Shown: positions 26,008-35,080 of the stretch, one piece after another
Numbering within the stretch: position 1 is the stretch's first letter
Layout: each line of letters starts with the position of its first letter
Origin: Leptotrichia buccalis C-1013-b
GTDB lineage: Bacteria > Fusobacteriota > Fusobacteriia > Fusobacteriales > Leptotrichiaceae
NCBI RefSeq assembly: GCF_000023905.1
Contig: NC_013192.1
Location: 682,001 to 746,000, forward strand
Reading direction: 5' to 3'
DNA: 64,000 nucleotides
Notes under the pieces: model-generated
Databases searched by the model: none
What the model saw: only the letters and a program-made list of their open reading frames with translations
What the model was told of the DNA's origin: nothing
Position numbers and translations under genes: made by a program

Positions 26008-26868
26008 ATGGCAGCAAATATGAAAGAAATAAAGGAACGTATTGACAGCGTAAAAAGTACCAGTCAAATCACAAATGCGATGAATATTGTATCTTCTACC
26101 AAATTTAAAAGATTTCAGGTATTAACTTTAAAATCAAGAAATTATGCACGTGCTGTAGATGAGGCTTTTGATAATCTGGTTGCAAGTCTTACAGGAAATA
26201 AATTTGTAATTTTTGATGGAAAATCAGAAGTCAGAAGAGTCGGTATCATTGTAATGACATCAGATCGTGGGCTTTGTGGAAGTTTTAATTCAAATACTTT
26301 TAGAAGACTTGAAAATATGAAAAAGCAGTTTGAAAAGGAAGGCAAGGAAATTTCTGTTGTGACAATAGGAAGAAAAGCGAAGGAATATTGTAAAAATAGA
26401 AATATAAATGTTGACAGTGAATATACACAAATGATTCCCGAAACAATGTTTGAAACTGGGAAAAAAATTAGTGAAGATGTGGTACAATTTTATTTAAATG
26501 ATTTTTATGATGAAGTTTACATGATTTATTCAAAATTTGTATCAGCAATTGAATATAATATTCAAATTGAAAAGTTACTCCCAATTGAGAAAAAAGAAGG
26601 ATTGCCAACAAAGGAATATATCTTTGATCCATCAGAGGAGGAAGTGTTAAACTCATTTGTGCCACAAGTTCTGAATATAAAACTGTATCAGTCATTACTG
26701 GAAAATTCAGCGAGTGAACATTCAGCCAGAATGTCTGCAATGAAACAGGCTAACGACAATGCTTCTGAAATGATAAGAAATCTGGAAGTGCAGTATAATC
26801 GTGAAAGACAAGGACAAATAACACAAGAATTGACAGAAATTATAAGCGGTTCTTTAGGAGTACAATAA
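26008..26868 (+). CDS. atpG: F1Fo ATP synthase subunit gamma
   Basis: Subunit gamma is the central rotor shaft. The 286 residues show the N-terminal coiled-coil helix with IKERIDSVKSTSQITNAM, the MTSDRGLCGSFN motif, and the C-terminal helix with ARMSAMKQANDNASEMI, which reaches into the catalytic head. GCAGGTGAAAAT precedes the ATG. It follows atpA by 15 bases. Nothing unusual is seen. Confidence 0.96.
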   Translation: MAANMKEIKERIDSVKSTSQITNAMNIVSSTKFKRFQVLTLKSRNYARAVDEAFDNLVASLTGNKFVIFDGKSEVRRVGIIVMTSDRGLCGSFNSNTFRRLENMKKQFEKEGKEISVVTIGRKAKEYCKNRNINVDSEYTQMIPETMFETGKKISEDVVQFYLNDFYDEVYMIYSKFVSAIEYNIQIEKLLPIEKKEGLPTKEYIFDPSEEEVLNSFVPQVLNIKLYQSLLENSASEHSARMSAMKQANDNASEMIRNLEVQYNRERQGQITQELTEIISGSLGVQ

Positions 26869-26925
26869 TTTTTATACAAAATTAAAGAATCAAAAGCAGA
26901 AAATTAAGAAGGAGGTCAAACTTAG

Positions 26926-28326
<1,401 letters not shown>

Positions 28327-28434
28327 TTTTTATTGATTTTAGAATAATAATATTTTTATATACAATTTTAAAAATATAATATTATTTTCAATAAATAATT
28401 AAATTAAATAAAAAAATTTCCACTTATACTTAAA

Positions 28435-28515
28435 CTATACTCAAACTGCTTAAAAATCGAACTGACTAAATAAAATGAACTTGCTGTTCGAGTAATATAG
28501 TCTAAAATTTTGAGT
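28435..28515. repeat. dispersed intergenic inverted-repeat element, copy B
   Basis: This lies in the 203-base gap between atpD and atpC. The stretch 28435-28463 matches the minus strand of copy A (1822-1855), and GTTCGAGTAATATAGTC (28486-28502) matches 1801-1817. CTATACTCAA (28435-28444) and TTCGAGTAATATAG (28487-28500) can form a long imperfect stem. It may affect expression of atpC relative to atpD, as a processing or pausing hairpin; no T run follows, so it is not a standard terminator. Confidence 0.6.
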
Positions 28516-28529
28516 GGAAAGGAGGATTT

Positions 28530-28919
28530 ATGGCACTGGAATTTATTTTGCAAGCAGTGACTCCAGAAAGACTTGTTTTTGAAAAACCTGTTGAATTTGT
28601 GAAATTACGTACTGAAAGCGGGGATATTGGAATACTCGCCAAGCACATTAATTATATAACTCCAATTGGTGCGGGAGAAATGCTGGTTCGTGAAAAGGAT
28701 AAGGAAGATGTCACATATTATCTGGAAGGCGGATTTCTGGAAGTTAGGCAGGATAAAGTTGTCATTCTAGGAGTAAATATAGTTGAAGCAACTAAAGCTG
28801 AAGCGGAAAGAATGGCGAGGGAAGTCGCAATCGAAAGGGCAAAGAGACAGAAAATAAAAGAAGAGCAGAATATTTTGGGAACTAAAAAACGGATTCAAAG
28901 TAATTTAACTAGAAAATAA
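28530..28919 (+). CDS. atpC: F1Fo ATP synthase subunit epsilon
   Basis: Epsilon is the small regulatory subunit of the central stalk. The 129 residues have the N-terminal beta sandwich, including the GDIGILAKH motif, and the C-terminal helical hairpin rich in Ala, Glu and Arg (EATKAEAERMAREVAIERAK). AAAGGAGG is ideally placed before the ATG. The gene stands 203 bases after atpD, with copy B of a dispersed repeat in the gap. Confidence 0.94.
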   Translation: MALEFILQAVTPERLVFEKPVEFVKLRTESGDIGILAKHINYITPIGAGEMLVREKDKEDVTYYLEGGFLEVRQDKVVILGVNIVEATKAEAERMAREVAIERAKRQKIKEEQNILGTKKRIQSNLTRK

Positions 28920-29155
28920 ATAATTTAAAAATTAAAAAAAATATGGTATAATAAGTGAAATTATAGTAATACGTACTTAAATAAATTTTAAAGTTAATTT
29001 AAAAAATTCAAAATTTATATTTAATCAATATACTTTGGAATTTTATATTTATTTCTAATGTTTTATTAATTATTTTTAATTAAAGATTAAAAAAATAAGT
29101 AAAAATATTACTATCATTTTAATAATCAAAAAATAATGTAAAGGTGGAAATGGGA

Positions 29156-30154
29156 ATGGAGCAATTAAAAAAGAATAGAAAAAGAAGTTATTACAGAAAT
29201 TATGCTAACGAAAAATTAATCAGAAATCAAAAAAATAGAAGTGCACTTAAAAAATTAGAAAATCTTATTTCAATGGAAGTTATTGAAAAAGAAATTATCG
29301 AAAAAACGTTAATTAAATATTTCATAATGAAAAGAAACAGAACGTTTTATAGAAATTTTATCAATAGAAAGTTATTAGGAAATTTAGGAAAAAGATACAG
29401 AAGAATTTTTAGAACCTTGAATTTTAATTATGAAAAAATTTCACCAGACCAAATTAAACGTAGATACGTGGAAACAGAAATTAATCGTTCAAAATTTGCA
29501 AAAGGTGTAGAATTTGACGGAAAATCAAATCATGAAGATATTTACTTTGACAAGGCTCCATTACCGGCAGCATATTTTGTAGACGAAATCGTATTAATGC
29601 CAAAAAATCCTACAACATTATTTATATACTGGGAAATACGTGACGATACATTTGAAAGATTGACATCAAATAATGGAATAGTTGACAATGTTATCATAAA
29701 ACTTTATAAAGATGGATATGAGTACAGAAAAATTATAAGACATGAAAGAATAGGGTCACATTATATAACTGAAATTGATGTAAATCAGAATTATGAAGTA
29801 TCTATCGGATATGAAGATGCATATGGAAACTTCTCTGAAGTTGCACATTCTGTAGAAGCTATTTCCCCAAATGATAAAGTTTCTGATAATATAGATTTAT
29901 TATGGGGAACTGTAAGATTAGATGGGAATACAAATCAATTAATAAAATATATAAATACGCCAGTTTCTACGCCTGAAGGAAGAGAAGCATTAGGATTGCC
30001 TGATGCACGTCTGGATGAAGATGACGAATTTATAATTGAAGTAATAGAAAGATTGACAAAAGTTGGAGCTTCAGAATCAATAATTGAAAGAAAAGTAATA
30101 AAAGGAAAACTTCCTCATCTTAAACTTGATATGAGCGGTTCAAGAAGTAGTTAA
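29156..30154 (+). CDS. DUF4912 domain protein
   Basis: A protein of 332 residues. The N-terminal 120 residues are very basic and Asn-rich (many RNR, KNRK and YRNF runs). The middle carries the DUF4912 signature: a strand with LMPKNPTTLFIYWEIRD, then a beta-sandwich domain to about residue 245. The C-terminal 80 residues are acidic and end in a short Lys/Ser tail. No signal peptide or membrane helix is seen. ATG 29156 is best spaced from AAGGTGG (29141-29147); an upstream GTG overlaps that site. Function is unknown; the basic N terminus could bind nucleic acid. Confidence 0.7.
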   Translation: MEQLKKNRKRSYYRNYANEKLIRNQKNRSALKKLENLISMEVIEKEIIEKTLIKYFIMKRNRTFYRNFINRKLLGNLGKRYRRIFRTLNFNYEKISPDQIKRRYVETEINRSKFAKGVEFDGKSNHEDIYFDKAPLPAAYFVDEIVLMPKNPTTLFIYWEIRDDTFERLTSNNGIVDNVIIKLYKDGYEYRKIIRHERIGSHYITEIDVNQNYEVSIGYEDAYGNFSEVAHSVEAISPNDKVSDNIDLLWGTVRLDGNTNQLIKYINTPVSTPEGREALGLPDARLDEDDEFIIEVIERLTKVGASESIIERKVIKGKLPHLKLDMSGSRSS

Positions 30155-30204
30155 AATTTTAACAATTAAATTTTTTCATTTGTGAAAAAATCGAAGGAGA
30201 TAAA

Positions 30205-30453
30205 ATGGGAATTATAGCATGGATAATACTTGGTGGTCTTTCTGGGTGGATAGCTAGTATAATAATGAAAAAAAATACTTCAATGGGAGTAATAGCTAAT
30301 ATAGTAACAGGAATAATAGGAGCTTTTATTGGAGGAGTAGTTTTTAATTTTATAGGAGCTGAAAAAGCTACAGGATTAAATCTTCACAGTATTCTAGTAT
30401 CTGTAGTAGGAGCTTGTATTTTACTTTGGATTATTGGAAAAATTAATAAATAA
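30205..30453 (+). CDS. GlsB/YeaQ/YmgE-family membrane protein
   Basis: An 82-residue protein with three hydrophobic Gly-rich helices. The opening GIIAWIILGGLSGWIAS and the middle GIIGAFIGGVVFNFIG are the family pattern of the transglycosylase-associated/GlsB stress proteins. AAGGAGAT precedes the ATG. Members are small inner-membrane proteins linked to general or acid stress; the molecular role is not settled. It starts 50 bases after the DUF4912 gene and may share its transcript. Confidence 0.85.
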   Translation: MGIIAWIILGGLSGWIASIIMKKNTSMGVIANIVTGIIGAFIGGVVFNFIGAEKATGLNLHSILVSVVGACILLWIIGKINK

Positions 30454-30464
30454 GATAAGTATTT

Positions 30465-30492
30465 TTAACAAGGATATTAGGTCTAGTATAAT
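30465..30492 (+). promoter_or_regulatory. promoter of the glyoxalase gene
   Basis: TTAACA at 30465-30470 and TATAAT at 30487-30492, spacer 16 bases, lie 55 bases before the glyoxalase ATG. Confidence 0.55.
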
Positions 30493-30546
30493 ATTTTTTA
30501 CTATTTATTAGGCCATATATTAAAAAAAGTAAAAAAGGAGACAAAA

Positions 30547-30930
30547 ATGGCTGTGTTACATATGCTGCATGCTTGTTTGCGTGTAGAAAATTTAGAAGCA
30601 TCTATTGAATTTTATGAAAAAGCATTTGGATTTAAGGAAGATCGTCGTATGGATTTTCCAGAGCATAAATTTACTATTGTTTATTTGACTCTTCCAGGAG
30701 AAAGCTTTGAAATTGAATTGACTTACAATTATGGTCACGGTCCATATACAATTGGTGATGGTTTCTCACATCTTGCAATTGCTTCGGACGATCTTGAAGG
30801 AGATAATGAAAAACATAAAACATTAGGGTATCCAACAACAGATCTTATGGGCTTACCTGGAAAACCAGGACATTATTATTTTGTGACAGATCCAGATGGC
30901 TATCGTATGGAAGTAATTCGTGCAAAATAA
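30547..30930 (+). CDS. gloA: lactoylglutathione lyase (glyoxalase I)
   Basis: A 127-residue vicinal-oxygen-chelate enzyme that isomerises the hemithioacetal of methylglyoxal. The chain aligns by eye with E. coli GloA: LHACLRVENLEASIEFYEKAFGF at the start, FEIELTYN with a metal-ligand Glu, GFSHLAI with His75, and YRMEVI at the end with Glu122. The metal is probably Ni or Co as in E. coli, and the thiol cofactor may not be glutathione in this organism. AAAGGAGAC precedes the ATG. It is a single-gene unit with its own promoter and terminator. Confidence 0.9.
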   Translation: MAVLHMLHACLRVENLEASIEFYEKAFGFKEDRRMDFPEHKFTIVYLTLPGESFEIELTYNYGHGPYTIGDGFSHLAIASDDLEGDNEKHKTLGYPTTDLMGLPGKPGHYYFVTDPDGYRMEVIRAK

Positions 30931-30989
30931 AAAATTTGGAAGTTTTAAATATGTTTTATATTTAAAATAATAATAAAAAATAATATGAG

Positions 30990-31014
30990 AAAAGACCGAA
31001 ATTTTCGGTCTTTT
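30990..31014 (+). terminator. terminator after gloA
   Basis: An 11-bp perfect stem (AAAAGACCGAA at 30990-31000 with TTCGGTCTTTT at 31004-31014) has a three-base loop. The A and T arms make it usable on both strands. Confidence 0.8.
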
Positions 31015-31046
31015 ATAGTAAAATCGCTTTGAAGCTGAACTAAAAA
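31014..31046. repeat. dispersed intergenic repeat, copy D
   Basis: TATAGTAAAATCGCTTTGAA and the following bases to 31046 match 28 of 33 positions of the minus strand of copy A (1822-1855). GCTTTGAAGC is the hairpin-like core. It lies directly after the gloA terminator and ends about 18 bases before the dapB ATG, so it forms the presumed dapB leader. Confidence 0.6.
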
Positions 31047-31064
31047 ATTATAAGGAGAAATCGA

Positions 31065-31799
31065 ATGAAAATAATAGTATATGGTGCTGGAGTTATGGCT
31101 CAGTATGTAAAAGAATCAGTAATAAATTCTGGAAATGAATTTGTTGGGCTGGTTGATCCGCTTGGAAATGGAGATTTTGAAAATTTGAAGGGAAATAATA
31201 TAGATTTTGATGCGATTATAGATTTTTCACATTTCAGTCTGCTAGAGGATGTGCTAGAAGCGGGAATTAGTAAAGAAGTTCCAGTATTAATCGCTACAAC
31301 TGGACATTCAGAGGAGCAGCTTGTAAAAATTGAAGAAACAGCAAATCAAATACCGATAATTAAGGCAACAAACACTTCAGTTGGAGTAAATATTGTAAAT
31401 GAAATAGTAGCTTTTGCGACAAAATTATTGAAGGATTTTGATATTGAAATAATCGAAAAACATCATAATCGAAAAATTGACGCACCAAGTGGAACAGCAA
31501 ATACGTTGCTTGAAGTTGTAAAGGAAAATCTGGACGATAATGGAAAAGACTACAGAACAATTTATGGAAGGGAAGGGCACAGCAAACGTGCTGAAAAAGA
31601 AATAGGAGTTCATGCCATACGTGGTGGGAACATTGTTGGAGAACATACAGTGATTTACGCAAAAAATGATGAAATTATTGAAATAAAGCACGAAGCATTG
31701 TCTAGAAAGATGTTTTCAGATGGGGCGGTTAAAGCTGTAGAGTTTCTTTTTGGGAAAAAAGCGGGATTGTACACAATGAAAGATGTACTTGGATTATAA
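31065..31799 (+). CDS. dapB: 4-hydroxy-tetrahydrodipicolinate reductase (DapB)
   Basis: DapB reduces hydroxytetrahydrodipicolinate with NAD(P)H in the diaminopimelate/lysine pathway. The 244 residues have the N-terminal nucleotide motif IVYGAGVMAQYV, the loop ATTGHSEEQ, and the catalytic signature EKHHNRKIDAPSGTA with the catalytic His pair and Lys. The chain is slightly shorter than the 265-270 residues of many DapB. AAGGAGAAA precedes the ATG. It stands alone, with its own terminator; the other dap genes are not in the window. Confidence 0.94.
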   Translation: MKIIVYGAGVMAQYVKESVINSGNEFVGLVDPLGNGDFENLKGNNIDFDAIIDFSHFSLLEDVLEAGISKEVPVLIATTGHSEEQLVKIEETANQIPIIKATNTSVGVNIVNEIVAFATKLLKDFDIEIIEKHHNRKIDAPSGTANTLLEVVKENLDDNGKDYRTIYGREGHSKRAEKEIGVHAIRGGNIVGEHTVIYAKNDEIIEIKHEALSRKMFSDGAVKAVEFLFGKKAGLYTMKDVLGL

Positions 31800-31807
31800 T
31801 AAAATTA

Positions 31808-31843
31808 AAAACTCTAGTTTTATTTATACTGGAGTTTTTTTTT
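31808..31843 (+). terminator. terminator after dapB
   Basis: A 10-bp stem with one wobble (31808-31817 with 31829-31838) leads into a run of nine T residues ending at 31843. Confidence 0.8.
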
Positions 31844-32033
31844 GATATATGCTATACTAGTAATACTTCTATAAGCAAATTATTTTAAAATCAAAGTATT
31901 GTTTGTTTCATACAAAATAAAATTGCTAGAAATAAAAAAATTTAGAATATGGATAAACAATAAAATTAGTTTTAAACTGGTTTTATGTAATATTGTTATA
32001 TTTTACGGAAGATTATTTACTAGGAGGATGTAA

Positions 32034-33476
32034 ATGGAAAAAATTACAAATGAAAATTTATTAAAAATGAGTACAGAAGGATTTTTGGATAATATAAAAA
32101 AAGCATTTAATGATGTTTTTTCAAATGGAAATATTGAAAAAATAAATTTAATGAACTATCTTTCAGAAAGTAAATGGAGTAATATTAAAAAAAATGGACT
32201 TTTATTACCTTTTCTTTCTGAGAAACTTGGTGGAAGAAAGGACAGTCAATTTGAAATTCAGGAAACATTGAGAATTGCTGGAAATTATGGAGTTCCTATT
32301 ACACTTAGAACTGGAATTGAAGGAGCGTTGGTTTTGCAGCCGCTTGTTGAATATGGAAATAAAGAGCAGATTGAAAAGGGACTTGAAATGATATTTAATG
32401 GTGAAGGTGGCGGATTGGCTATAACAGAACCTAATACTTCGGGATCTGCTATTGCAAAGGAAATGCAGTCTTACTACGAATACATTGATGAAAATACAAT
32501 TCATGTCAAAGCTGATAAATATTGGCAAGGAAATTCCCAAAGTGACTTTTTGTTAATTGCGGCAAAGGAAAGAAAAGATGGAAAACTTTCAAAAGTAATT
32601 AGTCTAATTTTAGTTCCAAGAGAATACATAACTTATGACGTGTTAAATTCAGAAGGTTTGAAAGCAGTCAGATATGCTGTAAATCACGTGGATACTGATA
32701 TTCCTGCAAAATATGTAATAAAACTTTCGGAAAGCAAGGCAAATTGTCTTAGAGAATTTCAAAATATATTTATCCGAAGTAGATTGCAGTTAGTTGGGAT
32801 GACACACGGGATTATGGAATACATTGTGAAAAATATAAAAAAATATGCAAAAGTTAATATTCCGTTTGTAAAAAAGGAATTGGATGAGATAGAAACAACG
32901 TATGGTGTATCAAAAATTATGTACAAATATGTTTGCAATAATATTTGTCCTGAAAAATCGGTATCAGATAAACTTATGGAAGCAAATATTATAAAAAGCC
33001 TTGCCACTGAGTATACTTACAATGCTGCGAAAACAGCTCAAAAGTTGTTAGGGGCAAAAGGATTTGAAGTTGGGCATCCGATGAGCAATGTAGCGATTGA
33101 CTTTAGACCATTTACAATTTTTGAAGGACCAAATGATATGCTGTATGCAGAAATTTTTGATCAGTTTTCAAAAGCTACGGCTGTGGAGAAAAAGGAAGGA
33201 ATACGAATTGACAAAAATGCAACAGTTTATGAAAGATTTATTTCAGATAAAAGATTTTCAAATATTTCTGTTAATAATTTTCTAAATAGAGCAGATGACT
33301 TGATAAACTTTTTAAAAGAATATACTTTGAATGAAATGGATCAGATAAAAAAGGTTTTTGTTGGAAAAATATTAGCAAGATTGTTTCTTTTGATTCAGAC
33401 GGAATCGGATAATTTGATGAAATTTTTGATAAAGGATATTAGAAAAGATATGTTGGAGTTTGAGGACTGTATTTAA
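32034..33476 (+). CDS. acyl-CoA dehydrogenase-family protein
   Basis: A 480-residue flavoenzyme-like protein. The central LAITEPNTSGSA matches the FAD/substrate motif of the family, and the C-terminal part has RPFTIFEGPNDMLYAEIF, where the Glu occupies the position of the catalytic base of many family members. The first 60 residues and last 90 lack clear motifs. No electron-transfer flavoprotein or beta-oxidation gene is nearby. It could oxidise a short acyl-CoA or act on a different substrate. AGGAGGATG lies before the ATG. Confidence 0.75.
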   Translation: MEKITNENLLKMSTEGFLDNIKKAFNDVFSNGNIEKINLMNYLSESKWSNIKKNGLLLPFLSEKLGGRKDSQFEIQETLRIAGNYGVPITLRTGIEGALVLQPLVEYGNKEQIEKGLEMIFNGEGGGLAITEPNTSGSAIAKEMQSYYEYIDENTIHVKADKYWQGNSQSDFLLIAAKERKDGKLSKVISLILVPREYITYDVLNSEGLKAVRYAVNHVDTDIPAKYVIKLSESKANCLREFQNIFIRSRLQLVGMTHGIMEYIVKNIKKYAKVNIPFVKKELDEIETTYGVSKIMYKYVCNNICPEKSVSDKLMEANIIKSLATEYTYNAAKTAQKLLGAKGFEVGHPMSNVAIDFRPFTIFEGPNDMLYAEIFDQFSKATAVEKKEGIRIDKNATVYERFISDKRFSNISVNNFLNRADDLINFLKEYTLNEMDQIKKVFVGKILARLFLLIQTESDNLMKFLIKDIRKDMLEFEDCI

Positions 33477-33478
33477 AT

Positions 33479-33525
33479 AAAAAAAGAAGAAAAGCTTAAA
33501 TTATTGAGTTCTTCTTCTTTTTTTT
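33479..33525. terminator. bidirectional terminator between convergent genes
   Basis: A 13-bp stem (33479-33491 with 33512-33524) of A-rich and T-rich arms lies between the acyl-CoA dehydrogenase gene and gltS, which converge here. The flanking A and T runs serve both directions. Confidence 0.8.
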
Positions 33526-33527
33526 AG

Positions 33528-34769
33528 TTATTTGAAAAATTGTGTAAATATCGTGATGATGCTGATGTTTGCAAAATCAATGAAAAGTGAGCCAACTATT
33601 GGAATTACAAAGAATGCCATTTTTGAATAAACATATTTTTCTGTTACAGCTTTCATATTGGAAATTCCGTTTGGAGTTGCTCCCATTCCAAAACCGCAAT
33701 GTCCTGAAACCATTACAGCCGCATCATAATCTGATCCCATTGCTCTAAATGTTACAACATTTAAGTAAATGTAAATTAACACAATTTGTGCAATCAATAG
33801 AATAAACACAGGTAGTGCCAAGTCAATTAATTCCCACAATCTTAATGTCATTAATGCCATTGCTAAAAATAAATTAAGCGCCACATCTTCAAGAATACTT
33901 ATTTCTTTTGTTGGAGCATTCATAAATTTTATGTTATCTGATAAATTTCTTATAATTGCCGCAACAATCATTGGTCCAATGTAAATTGGAAAATGTGCCT
34001 CTATTTTTGTCATACTCATCAGATAATCAATTAACATTGATAAATAAGAACCAATTCCCATAGCTATAAGGATATAAAAAAATGCCATTGAAAAACGTTC
34101 TCCGTCAAGATAAGGTTTTTGTCTTTTCAATACTTCTTCATCAATATCTTCATTTTTATGTTTTATTTTATCTTTTGTAAAATGTTCAGGAAGAAGCTTA
34201 TGTTTATTAATAAGCCTGTTGGCAATAGGCCCTCCCAATGCAGAGCCAGCAATAAGCCCAAAAGTTGCAGAGGCGATGGCAATAGCATTTGCCCCTTTGT
34301 ATATAGGTCCAAGAGCTTCAATAGTAGGAGCTACTGCTGCCGATGTACCGTGTCCCCCAGTCATAGGAGTAGAACCTGTCATTAATGCTAATAATGGTGG
34401 AATTCCTACGAATCCTGAAAGTGCTACTGCAACTAAATTTTGCATAACACATAATCCTGCGGCAACAAATAGAAAAATAACAACTTTTTTTCCACCTTTT
34501 TTCAAGACTTTAAGACTTGCATTAAATCCTACGCTTGTGAAAAACATTACCATAAAGAATTTTTGAAGTGTATCATCAAATTTAATTTCCGCCACATTTG
34601 TCTGTCTCAGAATAAACACAATTATTGAAAATAAAAATCCACCGATTACAGGTGCAGGAATACAATATTTTTCAAAAAAATTAACTTTCTTTCTAAGTTT
34701 TATCCCAATTAATAATAAAATAACAGCAAGTCCAATTGTTTGAATCATATCCATATCAATTTTAATCAT
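33528..34769 (-). CDS. gltS: sodium/glutamate symporter (GltS)
   Basis: An inner-membrane Na+-coupled glutamate importer of the ESS family. The 413-residue chain is hydrophobic throughout with about ten membrane segments and duplicated halves. GSTPMTGGHGTSAAVAPTI and GHCGFGMGATPNGISNM are the paired re-entrant loop motifs of GltS. The start MIKIDMDMIQTIG at 34769 is favoured because the 14 codons upstream look non-native and lie next to the promoter. It has its own divergent promoter and shares a terminator with the gene on the other strand. Confidence 0.93.
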   Translation of the reverse strand: MIKIDMDMIQTIGLAVILLLIGIKLRKKVNFFEKYCIPAPVIGGFLFSIIVFILRQTNVAEIKFDDTLQKFFMVMFFTSVGFNASLKVLKKGGKKVVIFLFVAAGLCVMQNLVAVALSGFVGIPPLLALMTGSTPMTGGHGTSAAVAPTIEALGPIYKGANAIAIASATFGLIAGSALGGPIANRLINKHKLLPEHFTKDKIKHKNEDIDEEVLKRQKPYLDGERFSMAFFYILIAMGIGSYLSMLIDYLMSMTKIEAHFPIYIGPMIVAAIIRNLSDNIKFMNAPTKEISILEDVALNLFLAMALMTLRLWELIDLALPVFILLIAQIVLIYIYLNVVTFRAMGSDYDAAVMVSGHCGFGMGATPNGISNMKAVTEKYVYSKMAFFVIPIVGSLFIDFANISIITIFTQFFK

Positions 34770-34809
34770 AAAAAATCCCGTCTTTCTATACAAAATTTTA
34801 CAATATACC

Positions 34810-34839
34810 ATTATACTATGAATTCTAAGAAAGTGTAAA
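34810..34839 (-). promoter_or_regulatory. promoter of gltS
   Basis: On the minus strand TTTACA (34834-34839) and TATAAT (34810-34815) are 18 bases apart, about 40 bases before the chosen start. Confidence 0.65.
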
Positions 34840-34889
34840 TTTGAAAAAAATAAACTATTTTAATAAATTTTTTCAAATTTTTCCCAATG

Positions 34890-34918
34890 TTGACAAAAAA
34901 AAATATATGTGATATAAA
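34890..34918 (+). promoter_or_regulatory. strong promoter before a hairpin-terminator unit
   Basis: TTGACA at 34890-34895 and TATAAA at 34913-34918 have a 17-base spacer. Transcription would start near 34924-34925, exactly at the first arm of the bulged hairpin described next. Confidence 0.72.
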
Positions 34919-34923
34919 TAACT

Positions 34924-35000
34924 GTCTAATAGAGACGCCCCATCTCTACATTTAGACTTCTTTCATACAAAAAAACGAGCACACGGCTCGTTTTTATTTT
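34924..35000 (+). ncRNA. candidate small RNA or terminating riboswitch
   Basis: The predicted transcript of about 75 nt opens with a bulged 12-bp hairpin: GTCTAA TAGAGA (34924-34935), loop CGCCCCA, TCTCTA (34943-34948), bulge CAT, TTAGAC (34952-34957). After a short linker a perfect 10-bp terminator stem (34971-34980 with 34986-34995) precedes T-rich DNA. It ends 80 bases before the flavoprotein ATG at 35081. I know no riboswitch class that fits, so it is either a free small RNA or a leader that controls the downstream gene. Confidence 0.5.
34971..35000 (+). terminator. terminator of the 34.9-kb RNA unit
   Basis: AAAAACGAGC (34971-34980), loop ACACG, GCTCGTTTTT (34986-34995), then ATTTT. It is a perfect 10-bp stem and also works in the opposite direction. 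Confidence 0.82.
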
Positions 35001-35080
35001 ATAAACTGGCTTTTAATTAGGTAATTAATAAAAATATTAAAATTTATTATAATAAATATTTAGGAGAATGGAATCATAAG

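Noticed and set aside
33479-33525. A/T-rich inverted repeat as an insertion scar
   Set aside because: It lies exactly between convergent genes with T runs on both sides, so a bidirectional terminator is the simpler reading.
34924-34957. preQ1 or fluoride riboswitch at 34.9 kb
   Set aside because: The hairpin has neither the A-rich pseudoknot tail of preQ1-I nor the conserved fluoride motif, so no class is named.
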